From Metallyticus violacea (taxonomy: Eukaryota; Arthropoda; Insecta; Mantodea; Metallyticidae), in contig CM060831.1 in the NCBI GenBank assembly GCA_030762175.1, positions 81,152,001-81,216,000 of the forward strand: a stretch of DNA of 64,000 nucleotides, in the 5' to 3' direction. The notes beneath the pieces are model-generated. The model was not told the origin of the DNA, ran no database searches, and saw only the letters and a list, made by a program, of their open reading frames with translations. Positions 1 to 11,122 of the stretch are shown in pieces. Both the position numbers and the translations under genes were made by a program. Numbering within the stretch: the stretch's first letter is position 1; every line of letters begins with the position of its first letter.

Positions 1-45
1 GTGGCAAAAACAGGCATTAAACACCACATTCATTCTTTCTCAACA
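1..45 (+). repeat. SINE-A 3' end, cut by window edge
   Basis: The window opens inside the tail of the SINE-A family. The string aaaaacaggcattaaacac matches the aaaaacgggcgttaaacac ending of the copies at 21.6, 23.9 and 45.6 kb, and is followed by the same ttcatt-type tail. The tRNA-related head lies outside the window. Confidence 0.6.
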
Positions 46-987
46 ATAAATGTATTACCAACATTACTACTAACTTGATGCCTAAAGCTTAATTTACCTA
101 ACACATACTCAGACATGATTCTGATTGGTAAGTACAATAACAGCTACAATGGCTGTAATTATATGAATTGATATGTTAAGATTTAAGTGTATAAATTGAA
201 ATATCAACTTAAAACTTAGGCTAAAAGCTGCATTATTGGAACAGTCAAAAAACAAACAAAATAAAAATGTTTGAACAAGAGTTAAACTCAAACACAAATG
301 ACCATTTCTTACTCAAAGGCTAATGTCATAAATATAGTGCCAGAGTGTTACTTTCAGAAACCTGCCTTTGTTATTGTGTGTTATGCTTTTGAGGGGCATC
401 TTCATTAGTTAGTGGCATACTGGTGCTTTAGAAACTTATAGTCATAGCTTCGAAATATGAACAGAGAGGCCATGTGTTTTCTACCTTAAATTGCTTATAT
501 GTGACATATCTACACTCCCTGAAATTGTTTTGGTGTAGTTCATTAACAGCTTATATATCTATATAATTGCTGCTTGTTTTATATTCATGCTAGCTATTCA
601 TTGCTTTCTTGTTCATTATATTTTGCATATATCAATGTTGAAAAAGCAAAGAATCATAGATCATGTTAGACTTAGAGTACAAGGATAGCATGTCTTATTA
701 AACACAATAGGAACTAACTTAAAAGAGTCAAAACAAGGGTTCAAATTATATCAGTTCCACTCCATTGCATAATAGGACAGGCAGTCAGCACTTCAGTACT
801 TATTATTGGAACTCAATTGCTGAAATAACAGTATCGGAAGACTTTTTACATTTTCTTTTTCTTTCTTTATTTGTATTTCTTTTTCCCCTATTGTGATTAC
901 TATTACATATCCAGTAAAGAATTACAGAGAGTGGTATATAATATCTGAAAAAGGGAGCTGACATAGAATAAGGGAATTCTTAAATAT
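46..987. other. No recognised feature
   Basis: AT-rich sequence. I see no coding similarity, tRNA-like boxes or inverted repeats. Short open frames here have no recognisable motif. Confidence 0.5.
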
Positions 988-1050
988 TGTACTTACGAAG
1001 CTATTGACAATGGAGTGGTAATATATCCTAAACTTAGGATATATCTTATA
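988..1050 (-). repeat. PLE 3'-tail fragment with short palindrome
   Basis: Positions 988-1020 match the outermost 3' tail of the Penelope-like element at 14138-14672 (gtacttacgaagct, then gacaatggagtggta), in the same minus orientation. It is followed by a perfect palindrome at 1021-1044 (atatatcctaa / ttaggatatat). This looks like a severely truncated fold-back of the type seen at 17.2 kb. Confidence 0.55.
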
Positions 1051-1551
1051 TAAGAGAGTTCTTATTTGCTATTATTGAGCAACTTTAACTTCCAATGTGC
1101 TTGTTCACCTTTAGCACAGTTACACAAGTGAAATTTTACAATTTTGCAGATGATGAAAAAATTACAGGAACATGCAACAGTTATTTAACTAATAATATAG
1201 ATTATTATTATATTTATTACTTTCACTACTCTTCTAAGTGTGTGACTTTTGCAATAAATTTACTTCTATTAATGTCTCTCTTTTTTGTTGTATATTGTAA
1301 GGTATAATATTTAATAGCTGCAATTTACAGATTTTTCTCATTTCTGTTTTAATATTACCATATAGTGATTTTTCCCATTTGTATTGCAGTATTGAATTGA
1401 ATTTATTTCCACTTAATAATACAACAAACTTGTACAGTACAATTTTACAATCGCTCAATCATACAAGAAAATATAAGCACAGTCACTCTAGTAAATCTTT
1501 GCAACTTACTGAGTAACCAAGTGGCCCAAATAGTTTCAGTCTTGGTATTAC
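1051..1551. other. No recognised feature
   Basis: AT-rich. Overlapping short frames on both strands show no known domain. Confidence 0.45.
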
Positions 1552-2886
1552 TTAACTATTAGGCAACTTACATCTAAAAATTAACTTAATCAAAAACCAA
1601 CTTATGTTTCTATCCGCTTTGGTTCCTGATGTCTTACTTACTTCCTTCAACCATTTTCTTTTAACCTTACCTAAGTAATTTCCAAACTGCAAGATTTTCT
1701 GCCTTGTTATCATATTCACCAACTTGTTTTCCCTTGGTAAGTTATCGCACTTCTCAATCCTAAGTTTTGCTCTCATTTCTTTAGTTTCTCTACATTTCAC
1801 AATTGCATACCAATAACTATCTTGCATTCTACACATTAGACATTCCTCTATATTTAAACCTCCTCTTATTCTTTCAAATTCACTACCCCTGTTCAGGCCC
1901 ACACAATTCCCTCCCTCATCCACCTGTCAGCTTCACCTACATAATTCTCTCTATCCCATATTTCCTTTAGCCCCCTATAAACCCTAAATGACTTTTTACT
2001 ACTAAAACTACCTAATATCTCCTGTTTTTCCATATCATTAATTCTTTGTTAAGTTTCTCTCCAAAAACCTCTTTCTTTGCTTCCTCTATCATGCCACACC
2101 ATACACAAAGCCAATTTTTTCCACAATCTCATTGATTCTACTAATTGAAGTATTTCCTCCCCTCAGTTTCTCTTGCATCACTCGACAGTGTTTCAAAATA
2201 ATAATTCTTTCCTAAATTCTTTACCCTAAACAAACATTTCAGAATTCTTGTCATTATTTTTCCTTTACTCTCTACTCAACCTAATTCAGCTTGTGCATCC
2301 CCATTTGGTGATCTTTTTGGTAGGCCCATAATTTGTTTGTATAAATTCTTGTGAATTAACTCTACATTTAACCATCCCTCATCACTACCCCAGATTTCTA
2401 CCCCAAACTTCATTTTAGCCTCTACTACTACCGTATATATTTTCTCCAACCACTTTATTTGCATTTCTGGTACTTAATGCCTACAGGCAGTAATAGCTTT
2501 CAAAGCTAACTACCTTTGCTAGAACCTTTTTTTTATGTTCCCTCCACCCTCCATTCTTGCTAAATCTGATACCCAAATAGTCAAATTTGTTGACACCTCA
2601 ATTTCTGCCCCTTCCCAATACCATTTCTCATTATTGCATAACTTATTTCCATTCTTAAATACCACCATTTTTGATTTTCAAGTATTTATTCTTAGTCCCC
2701 ATTTCTTATAGAATTTAGAGATAGCTTCGATTGATTTTGTGAGACCAGTATTAGTAATTGACCCCACTACCAAGTCATCTGCAAATAATAGTCCCGGAAT
2801 CTCAATTGTGGACAGTGGGTATAAGATATCATTAATAAATAAGTTAAACAGTATGGGGACTTAACTTGCATCCTTGTCTTAGACCT
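1552..2886 (-). pseudogene. Non-LTR retrotransposon RT relic
   Basis: Broken reverse-transcriptase coding sequence of a LINE-type element on the minus strand. Reading from 2886 downward, the sequence encodes GLRQGC (RT motif upstream of the palm), then after a frameshift LFNLFINDI, then LLFADDLVV near 2774-2790, where FADD is the catalytic palm motif. Further on, EAKMKFGVEIWG with LPKRSPN (about 2276-2464) fits the region after the thumb. The 123-codon frame at 1552-1923 has a cysteine pattern (CLMC...VKC) like the C-terminal zinc-knuckle region of several non-LTR clades. Stops and frameshifts separate the blocks, so it is inactive. I cannot assign the clade. The endonuclease domain is not present. 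Confidence 0.8.
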
Positions 2887-3804
2887 ATTGTATCAAATTA
2901 CTTGGAGTCACCCATCCTGGGCAATCTTATACAGTACTCATTTTCATAATATAAATTTTGCAATGCTTGTATTGCAGCAACTAGTTATAGTTTCATATGC
3001 TGAAGCTATCATTATATTTTCCTTGCAGGTTTTTCTGCATACTATCTTTATTACAGTTTTTTTAACTGCTATTATGACTGAACTTCTTTATTTTAATCTG
3101 TATCAATTTTTATATACATACTGAAGCAAATAAATGCATTTTCATTATTAAAATTCAAAAGTTTAAACTTTATATAGGGTATCCCTCAATGAGGAAGATG
3201 TGCAATGAATTGGCATATGACATTAAAGTACTGCAGCACCTACTCCATAAGTACATCTCAAAATTCTCATAATAATTTGTAATGTCCCACCTCCACTTCC
3301 CTAAGAGTTTCTCTAAGCAGCAGCTGAAATAATAATCATACCTTTGTTCAATAGTTTTCTTTCAAATCATAAATAATAATATTACATTTCTTTATATTTT
3401 TTTTTTTGTATTATTTATCTACATATGGCCAGAAAGTCCCTTTATGCTGAATTTGAAATTATGTGGTCATATACAGCTTACCTCCTATGGATCCAAAACG
3501 CCTGTGTAGTTTTTCCATGTTCATGTCCTATCTGCCTCCAAGCCCAATTTTTCATCTGCAACAGCATATCAAGGGTGGCAGTTTAAAATGCTGCACAAAG
3601 TGCACTTTCAGCTTCTAATTGGTGTATTGCACACTAATGAGCAGTTAATGACATTCTCAAAGTCACTGCATGAAATAAACTAATAAATTACTTAAACAAA
3701 TTAATTGACATATCAGCAATTTTAAATAGTGAAAATTTTAAATTGAAATGTAGTATAATATAACAAATTATTATTGAGGGAATCACTCAAATTTCACTAA
3801 TTTT
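2887..3804. other. No recognised feature
   Basis: AT-rich sequence right of the LINE relic. The 5' part of that element is missing. Nothing else is supported. Confidence 0.45.
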
Positions 3805-3817
3805 GTTCCACTTACTT

Positions 3818-3852
3818 GGACATGTTTCAAAGGCTGTTGCCTTCATCTTCAG
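3818..3852 (-). ncRNA. Hammerhead ribozyme-like motif
   Basis: On the minus strand: CTGAAGA (3852-3846; fits CUGANGA), one extra T, stem II AAGGC/GCCTT with an AACA loop, GAAA, self-complementary stem III ACATGT, and a GUC-type cleavage triplet ending at 3819. It sits at the 3' end of a GIY-YIG PLE relic, where hammerheads are known in this element class. Function is inferred from the motif only. Confidence 0.65.
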
Positions 3853-4046
3853 TATGGTTCTACTGTTTGCTTCCCAACATGATATTAAGATGTCGCTCTG
3901 TGAACTTTATGAACTTAGTGATGAGGTTACTATTGTTTGGGAGATCAAAATTAACCAAATTTTCCTTGTTTTTGTTTATGAATATATTTTTCCACACTTT
4001 AATCCTATGGGTTTTTGAAGAGCTTTTAAGAGTTTTGGTTCCTTTT

Positions 4047-4218
4047 GGAATTCGTGGTTCTTTTGCCAGAAATGGTCTGCTATTGTTGATTTTTCCGTGT
4101 GTTTATATTTTACATTTCTCACATGTTGCTTTGAAATTCGTGGTTCTTTTGCCAGAAATGATCTGCTATTGCTGATTTTTCCGTGTGTTTATACTTTACA
4201 TTTCTCACATGTTGCTTA
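4047..4218. repeat. 86-bp tandem duplication, two copies
   Basis: Units 4047-4132 and 4133-4218 are nearly identical. Each carries ttcgtggttcttttgccag and cacatgttgctt. They duplicate part of the GIY-YIG coding sequence of the surrounding PLE relic. Confidence 0.85.
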
Positions 4219-4370
4219 AATTATGTGGTAATATTTTTTTTAGTTTTGCCTATGTATTTCATATTGCAGTCTTTGAAATTGATTTCATAAATGCTTTTCC
4301 TGGCAGAATTTTGTCTTTTGTGTTGGTTTTTAGGAGTTTTTTTGAACTACATTTGTTTACTGAATTTTAA

Positions 4371-5680
4371 TCATTTAAAGAGTGAAACGCTTAAAAGTAT
4401 TGAATATTTTAACCATTTTAGAATTTTAAACTTTTCAATGGGAAAGAAGTTTTAACTGTTTGAAATAGGTTTTATATAAAGAAAAAAGCTGTTTTCTTAC
4501 TTTAATTAAAAGCTTATCATTTTCCCACTAAAATAAAAATTAGAATGATAAGATCAAAAAAAAAATATTCTTTCTCCTCCAAAATACAGGAGATCTAAAA
4601 TTTAGTCAAAGAAAAGAACCAAGGTATTCTTTATTTTTTTTAAATCCTGGCACTAAATACAATAAATAATGTAAGATCCACCAGCCATTGATATCAAGAT
4701 TTATATTTAGTCCATTTCAAAGATATGAAACCAGAGAGCTATATGTTTGGGATCTCCCCTAGACCTTCCCGGACCTTTGCACTTTGTTTCTGGGGATCTT
4801 GGTAATCCATTCCTGCCACTAATTAAGTTTTGAACCATAATCATTCTAATGTCTCGGTAGGGATAGAAATCTCAGATTTTGAAGTCTTGTTTGCTGAAAT
4901 AAATACATTGCTGACAGGGCTATCAGCAGCTATAAATGAAACTTAGAAGCTAAAAATTAAGGTCTCAATTTAAACTTTCATCATAAATTATTCACTAGTA
5001 GTTTAAATAAAAATAAAAACTTTTCATATGTGACAGTTTTGCCAGCAGATATATAGAATGAATTGAGTACATATTTGCATGTGCAGTAAAGGAAGTATTT
5101 GGCAAAATCCAAATACACTTATTTAATCTGTTTTTATATTTGTAAACGTAAATAAAATTATAGTTCTTTGCTTTTTCTCTTTATCACTTTTTCTCTCTTT
5201 CTAAACTGACCTAAATATTGCATGTGTATAACATATTGATAGCATGAATAGTAAAATTTTAATCAGTCATGCAATGAAATAGAAAATACTCTATATTATA
5301 AATTCCTGAAGTGCTAATAAAATAATATCATTAGCTTATTTAAAATTATGTTGTTGAAATTTCAAAGTAAAGAATGAATTTGAGTATGTTAGTAAAACTA
5401 CTCATAAGAAAATATAACTTTAAATAACATTGCTTTCCTTAATAATTATCAGTTCTATTCCAATTCCATTCCTTATGGTTTTCTGAATTATGACATTTTT
5501 AAACTATGTAATTATAAAATTTCAATGAAATATATACTTATATATTTAAATTCACATCACTTAGATTTTGCTGCTCTTGTTACTTTTGATTATGTCCAAT
5601 TAATTAAACACTGAATGCCAAGGTAGAAAAAGGCTCTGTATATAATAAAAAATAAAATAACTCTTTGAACAATGTAGCTA
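4371..5680. other. No recognised feature
   Basis: AT-rich sequence with no coding similarity, tRNA-like boxes or long inverted repeat that I can see. Confidence 0.45.
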
Positions 5681-6925
5681 ACATAAACAGAATTAGAAAA
5701 GCAGAAATAGATAAAACAGTTAAATAACGACACGAATATCACTATATTTTGAACCTTTTTTGTTCTGACAGAAGACAAGCAAAGGTGGTAAAAGTAAATA
5801 TTGAATCTTGATAATATAATGCATGTAAATAGATAAAACAAGCAACAAGGGGAAAAGGGCTGGGGATGAAAAATAAGAGTGAGAAACATACTATTAATTG
5901 AAAATATTAAAAAAAAAATAACAACAGAGTAGAATGGGTACATTAACATGTAAAAATGTGCATGCACTTTAGACAAGAACACAGCTGACAGAAGAAGTGA
6001 ACTTAACTGAAATTTGGAGTTAAGATTAGTAAGGAACTGATCGAGAGATTCTGAGCCATGAGTTCAAAGCAGGAATATCATTAATATATCTCAACCATAA
6101 TAATGGTACCAAAGGTTCTGGCTTTCAAAATTCCTCCACTAAGAGTCATAAAAAGATGGCATAGAGGGTGCCATTCTGGTGCCTATTGCAGTGTCTTTAA
6201 TTTGTAGATAATATTTATTATCAAAACTAAATACATTGTGAGTGAGAACCAGATAAGCAAGATGACAAATGAAATCTGTGGATGGGGTATGAAGAGGTGC
6301 TTGAGAGTCCAGGAAATGTTTAACAGCTGCTAATCCTTCGTGATGGGGAATGTTAGTATGAAGAGATGTTACATCAATAGTGGCCAGAAGTGTATTAAAA
6401 TGTACCAAAGTTTAACTTTCTTAAGCAAACTTAAAAGAATGATATGAAATCTTTGATACAGGATGGCCTAATGGCTGTAACCAAAAATCTAATATGACAG
6501 AAGTGCATTCGGTGGGGGAGTTGAAACTGGCTACTGTTGAGCAGCCTGGACAGTTATTTTTATGAATTTTAGGAAGATAATACATGGTGGGAGTACAAGG
6601 AGCATTAGGAGAAAGTACAGAGTAAGTCCTTCTGCAGTACCAGAGGAAGCGACAAACGAAGCTATATCTTGATTAAACTTGAGTGTAGGGTTGACATCAT
6701 CAAGTTGTCAGTTTGCTTCTTATTTTCTCACCCCTGCCCTTTTCCTCTTGTTGCTTGTTTTATCTGTTTCCACATATTACCTTTTGAGATTCAATATTTT
6801 CTTTTACCATCTTCACTTGTCTTCTGTCTTTGAAGAAGAACACAAGCTGTTCTAAATATAGCAATATTTGTGTTACTATTTAAGCATTCTATCTATTTCT
6901 GCTTCTCTAGTTCTTGTTTAGCTGT
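5681..6925 (-). mobile_element. PLE relic with about 200-bp inverted flanks
   Basis: A Penelope-like RT fragment (5985-6715, minus) is bracketed by diverged inverted repeats at 5681-5880 and 6716-6925. Both arms contain, in opposite orientation, cttgttgcttgttttatct, gattcaatatt and tctatttctgctt. The element is decayed but its arms are still alignable by eye. PLEs are known for terminal repeats (pLTRs) in direct or inverted arrangement, and these arms are best read as such. Confidence 0.65.
5985..6715 (-). pseudogene. Penelope-like reverse transcriptase fragment
   Basis: Minus-strand reading from 6715 downward gives, with frameshifts, a Y-[L]-PKIHK-like block (PLE hallmark near the RT N-terminus; here decayed but readable about 6570-6540). 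It continues with LLATIDVTSLHTNIPHHEG (RT motif A, catalytic D in DVTSL; within 6139-6408), then KDTAIGTRMAPS (motif B). Below 6139 a frameshifted THGSESLDQFLTNLNS block matches the region after the palm. The palm dyad itself is destroyed (a stop precedes DILMIF). The element is inactive. Confidence 0.85.
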
Positions 6926-7204
6926 ACATATATCGAGTCAGGCTTCTCATCCTGTGAATTGGAAAGTTTTACAATCCTGGCATTTTATAGACTATCCCAA
7001 AAACATTGTTCCCTGCATTGTATTTACAATTTCAGCCAAATTTGCTGTTATGTGCCTCTTGACTTGTGTTGCACTGTGCATGTACTGGGCTTTAGGGATC
7101 AAGGTTCAGGGTTCAAATATTGGCCCATGAAAGTATAATTTTTTTAAAAATTATAAATCTTTAAAAAAGTTTTTATATGGAACTAACACAGTGAAGCTCA
7201 TGTG

Positions 7205-7353
7205 AATTGAATCTGTCGTCTTAACACTCTTCATGCTTCACTAACCTTAAATATATACGGAACCGGTTTCAAAGATATGTTATCTTTGAAACCAGTTCCA
7301 TATATATTTAAGGTTAGTGAAGCATGAAGAGTGTTAAGACAACAGATTCAATT
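7205..7353. repeat. PLE fold-back (inverted pLTR tails)
   Basis: Near-perfect inverted repeat: arms 7205-7277 and 7281-7353 separated by 3 bp. Each arm, read outward, starts in a hammerhead-like stem II (aaagata / tatcttt), then has GAAACC, ggttcc-type stem III, tatatattaaggttagtgaagcatgaagagtgtt and a conserved outer tail. The CTGANGA box is absent from both halves, so the fold-back joins two PLE 3' tails at the ribozyme stem II. Confidence 0.8.
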
Positions 7354-8593
7354 CATTTATACCTTTCTTGTTTTATGTTCTGGCATGGAAAAGAGAAATA
7401 ATACTTATTCTCTGATGTTTATTAATGTAAAAATCGTAATTTTGTATATTTTCAATTATATCACAAATTACTCTACAAATCTGCTTTATTGAACGTAATA
7501 AATAAATGGGAATAGCTGTACATTAATGTCAAATGATAAACATAAGGCATTATATGACATTTTTCTCTTTTTTCTTACATACAAAAAAAGGACAAAAATA
7601 GTAGTAGTTTTGGAGCAATATGTACATAGTAGATGATAGTAAACTCCTTTATAGGATGGTTTGGTGAATGCAGCAGGTCACTTGAGAGGACCTGCATTTT
7701 CCATTGACAGTAAAATGCAGGTTTACTTTAGCAATCCACAAGACGAGAAGATTCACTCAGCATATATGTTGTATATATGCATTTCCAGAGTCTGTAGGAA
7801 AGTATTTTATCATTCAAAATAACATGTCCCTAAGAAAAATTAATTTCATAGGAAAATTCATTTTGCAATGATGTTCCTTAAGGTACTGTTGAATGTGACA
7901 ACTCTTAAAAGTTTACAACTGTAACGATATAATTATATTTAATGAGGTAGCTTAAAGGGGTACTGAATTGTAAAATCATAATTCTGGGTTTCTAGACCTA
8001 GAACATAACAGTATTTGTAACATTAAATTGAATCAAGCAAAGACTAATAGTTTCAAAAGATTCTTGTTTAACGTAAATATTTAGACAGTATATATTATAG
8101 TGCCACACATCTTTGACTGGATTCTTGCGTTATTATTATATCACTAACCTTCTATAACTAAAGTGCAAATCATCAAACATATCTTTCTTCTGCCTTATTC
8201 CTACTTTGTCTTTCCTAGTGAACCAGCATTTCCAGACTGTCTTTACCCTGTCAGTAACCCAGGAAAGGTATAATAAGGAACTTCGTTATTATAAGTTATT
8301 TCGCATTTGCTGCTAATAAATAGATTTGTGCTGTATTTCCTTTTACATAGCATTTCACCTGAAAGTTTAGACTTTAGAGAACTCCAGAGAAGAATCTTTC
8401 AGCTCCTTTCCAATGTGAATTGATTGAAAAGTAATAATCATGCACTTCAAAACTAAACTGCATTCTTTGTCATACATATTTTAATCATTTCGTATGACTG
8501 TACTTACTTACTTACTTACTTACACTTAACTTACACTTAATTCATACATTGCATATTTGTTTAATGAGCCTTTGTTTGGGTAGTTTGTTAAGC
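7354..8593. other. No gene; short TTAC microsatellite
   Basis: AT-rich. A (TTAC)n run occupies 8501-8524. Nothing else is recognised. Confidence 0.5.
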
Positions 8594-9280
8594 ATTAAAC
8601 CATAATTAAAATGTTAATTGGAACTTGCATAGTGAAGCCAATCATATAATTGATATTATTGTATGATTTAGTTGAAATACACACTCTTAATGCTTCGCTT
8701 ACTTGCCGTAATATATAGAACTGTTTTCAAGAACTTTTCGTTCACATTATCAGCAAAGCTAAAATTCAACTGTCAGATAATTCATTAAGCTGTGGGAATG
8801 TGTATTCTGCTCTGGTGGTGGTGTGATAAACTTGAAGTTTATGTTTTCATCCCTAGCAGTGTCAAAGTTTATTAGGCTGTCTTTGTGTTTATAGATGTAG
8901 GTTTTCTTCCAATTTGCTAATTGCTCATTTTTGGATAGAAAATCATGACATATTGAATAAAGCAAAATTATTAAAATATGTACAAGGACCTACAGAATCA
9001 GCTACTTGGGAGAAAATCTACATCTACAAATACAAAAACAATCTAATGAACATCAACACTGCTGGGGAGAAAAACATAAAACTACAAGTTTAACACACCA
9101 CCACCAGAGCAGAATACACATTCCCATAGCTTAACGAATTATACGATAGTTGAATTTTAGCTTAGCTGATGATGAGAACAAAATGTTCTCGAAAGCAGTT
9201 TTATATATTATGACAAGTAAGTGAAGCATTTAGAGTGTGTAGCTCAACTAAATCATACAATAATATCAATTAAACCATAA
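8594..9280. mobile_element. Inverted PLE composite with 12-bp TSD
   Basis: Two 5'-truncated PLE 3' ends face outward: a minus copy (about 8606-8965) and a plus copy (about 8950-9268). The perfect 12-bp repeat attaaaccataa flanks the pair at 8594-8605 and 9269-9280, as expected for one target-site duplication around the whole composite. The minus copy holds an open 68-codon GIY-YIG C-terminal segment (8759-8965; KKTYIYKHKDSLINF). The plus copy encodes the equivalent WEKIYIYKYKNNLMN block with a frameshift. Both end in the same pLTR tail (taagtgaagcat...agagtgt). Confidence 0.8.
9166..9200 (+). ncRNA. Hammerhead ribozyme-like motif, stem III damaged
   Basis: CTGATGA (9166-9172), extra T, perfect 6-bp stem II GAGAAC/GTTCTC, GAAA (9191-9194). 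Stem III reads AGCAGT instead of the self-complementary ACCGGT seen in a related copy (42.4 kb), so it is likely weakened. The facing minus copy (about 8710-8755) has the equivalent structure with CTGATAA, a change at an invariant G. Confidence 0.6.
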
Positions 9281-9782
9281 ACTGGTTTTGGATTTTTAAA
9301 ATTATTTTTATAAGGAGCCAATTGACTAAATTTTCATGACATCCAATATTTAAAATGTTCTTTATGAAAAACAGAACTGAATTTGGATACAATTTATTTT
9401 TCTGCTTACTGTATAATTTTTGATTAAAAATTAGAAATTTGACTTTATTTATAAGTTTGTGATACTCTGAATCAATTTATATCATAACCAGAAGTTTGGA
9501 CACGTACACTGAACACTACAAAAATATTTCTTCTAAATTTATATTTGTATGTACCTATTTAAAAGGCTTGATTTTACCTACTTGTTCATCCAATAGTAAT
9601 TGAAGAAAATAAGACAATGTGTTGTGAAGAGCAGTGTTTTCACACTTCCTTATCTGACTGTTGCAGTAACTTTGACTTCATAGCAAATCACAAGCTCTGC
9701 AGAAACCATTAAACACAAAAACAGATTAATGTTTAAAGAAATGTTCATAACTAGTCTTATCAGCTATTCATAAACTTTTTTT

Positions 9783-10046
9783 TTAACATCTCTTTAACAT
9801 CTCAGGTCATCAACTCTGGGCGTGAAACGGCCGACAAATTTTGCTCAGAGGTCTCTCTGTCAGGCTTAAGGTTCTTTTTCGTGGCATAAATGTACGACAC
9901 GGGACCCACGGCTTTACTTCCCTTCCGAAGGAAGCCATACTTAGGATTTTTACGCCCAAAAAAATCCATCGGTCCTGGCCGGGTTCGAACCCGCGATCTT
10001 GGGTATAGAAGGCAAGTATGGTAACCACTACACCACCAGGACCGAC
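9783..10046 (-). repeat. SINE-B, full-length
   Basis: tRNA-derived SINE on the minus strand. The head at 10046-9971 reads ggtcctggtggtgtagtgg (box A region) and gggttcgaaccc (box B), and its ends ggtcctgg/ccaggacc can still pair as an acceptor stem. The body (cttaggatttttacgccc..., then cagaggtctctctgtcagg) is shared with copies at 32.5, 36.9, 38.5, 42.8 and 51.3 kb. The tail is taacatctctttaacatctc. This is the least mutated head of the family here. The donor tRNA cannot be assigned safely. Confidence 0.85.
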
Positions 10047-11021
10047 TAAACTAAAACGTATAAAAAAAGACTTAATTTAGTTCAGTACCCCTTTAAATAT
10101 TTTCACTCTTGGTACCTGCCCAGGTTATATTATAAAGAATGGAGACTGGTTGTCAAATACTGTGTATGTTATAACATTTGACAGTTGTTATTTATTTGAA
10201 CTTGGGTGTTCCCAGAGGCTGCAGTAAAGACAGTGGGTGACAACTGTTTTAATATCCATAATTGTTTATTCCGAGCTTGAAGAAAATTGTTACTAAATAA
10301 AGTTCTTTTCCAAGTTAAAATATTTGCTTGAAGCTTATATGCATATATGTTATAGTGTTCAGGAGGTGTGTAGAAAATGAGCATCAATTCATTTGTTTTA
10401 TAATTCCTGAACTTGTTCTGAAAAAGTGTATATAATGTTGTTAATCAAAATATTCATTGTGAAACATTTTTAAAATGTACATGCATAACATTTTTTAATA
10501 TTTTGCCTGGGACCACAAATTCATATTACTGATGAATCGTCATTGTTCTTGTTATTATTACAAATTACCAAAATGTAATGATTATATTAGAAAAGTTTTA
10601 AATCTTTGAGATTATGATGATATGATCGTTGTGTCCCTTTCTGTGGTACAACAGTAAATAAGCTTATCTTTTTATAAAGAATTTAATGTTATATTTATAT
10701 TTACTCACATATAAGTGTAAAAATGTAATTTTTTGCCTCTGCTGTCAAACTTGCTTGTTCACTGTCAAGGCAGTATAGAACAATTTTATTGTTTTTATTT
10801 TTATTTTTTATTTTTTTAAAGAGTGGAAGGAAAAAACTGACTAAAACATTTTTAATTATAAGCTTCAGTTTTAATTTTAATGGCAATAAATTTAGGAAAA
10901 AAATACTTTCATTCTGGATTACATAAAATGCTAGTAGTTTTTGTTTGCTCTTACTAGATTAAGCAACTAACTCTGTTATCTCAATATTAATTAATCAGTT
11001 ATCGAACACAATGAAGCACGC
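10047..11021. other. No recognised feature
   Basis: AT-rich. Short minus-strand frames (10169-10387, 10701-10886) show no domain. Confidence 0.45.
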
Positions 11022-11122
11022 ATTAATAATCTCTTCTGAGTCAAACTATTTAAACACACTCTTTTTAGATAACACTCTTTTTTAGTGTGTTTAAATAGTT
11101 CAAATCAGAAGAGATTATTAAT
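11022..11122. repeat. PLE-tail fold-back
   Basis: Inverted repeat with arms 11022-11060 and 11084-11122 (attaataatctcttctg ... aaacacact / agtgtgttt ... cagaagagattattaat). The outer sequence acacaatgaagcac on the left resembles the PLE terminus seen left of the composites at 8.6 and 52.8 kb. No ribozyme box remains. Confidence 0.65.

Larger units (their letters stand above)
3805..4370 (-). pseudogene. Penelope-like element, GIY-YIG domain relic
   Basis: Minus-strand remnant of an EN+ Penelope-like retroelement. Reading downward from 4370, a broken frame gives SIYEINFKDCN followed by KYIGKTKK. This is the GIY-YIG endonuclease signature with the usual spacing. Next comes a duplicated stretch containing the NTRKNQQ region, then VEKYIHKQKQGKF, equivalent to the conserved E-x-IYIxKxKxxL block. 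Stop codons interrupt every block. The 3' end carries a hammerhead-like motif (3818-3852) and a conserved PLE tail, gtccaagtaagtgg on the minus strand. An 86-bp tandem duplication (4047-4218) lies inside the domain. Confidence 0.75.

Noticed and set aside
5590..5982. 130-codon Phe-rich minus-strand frame
   Set aside because: Covers a PLE inverted repeat arm and AT-rich DNA; no motif, composition explains the open frame.
9971..10044. Possible functional tRNA gene
   Set aside because: Boxes A and B and an acceptor-like pairing exist, but the sequence is the head of a repeated SINE with mutated anticodon arm.
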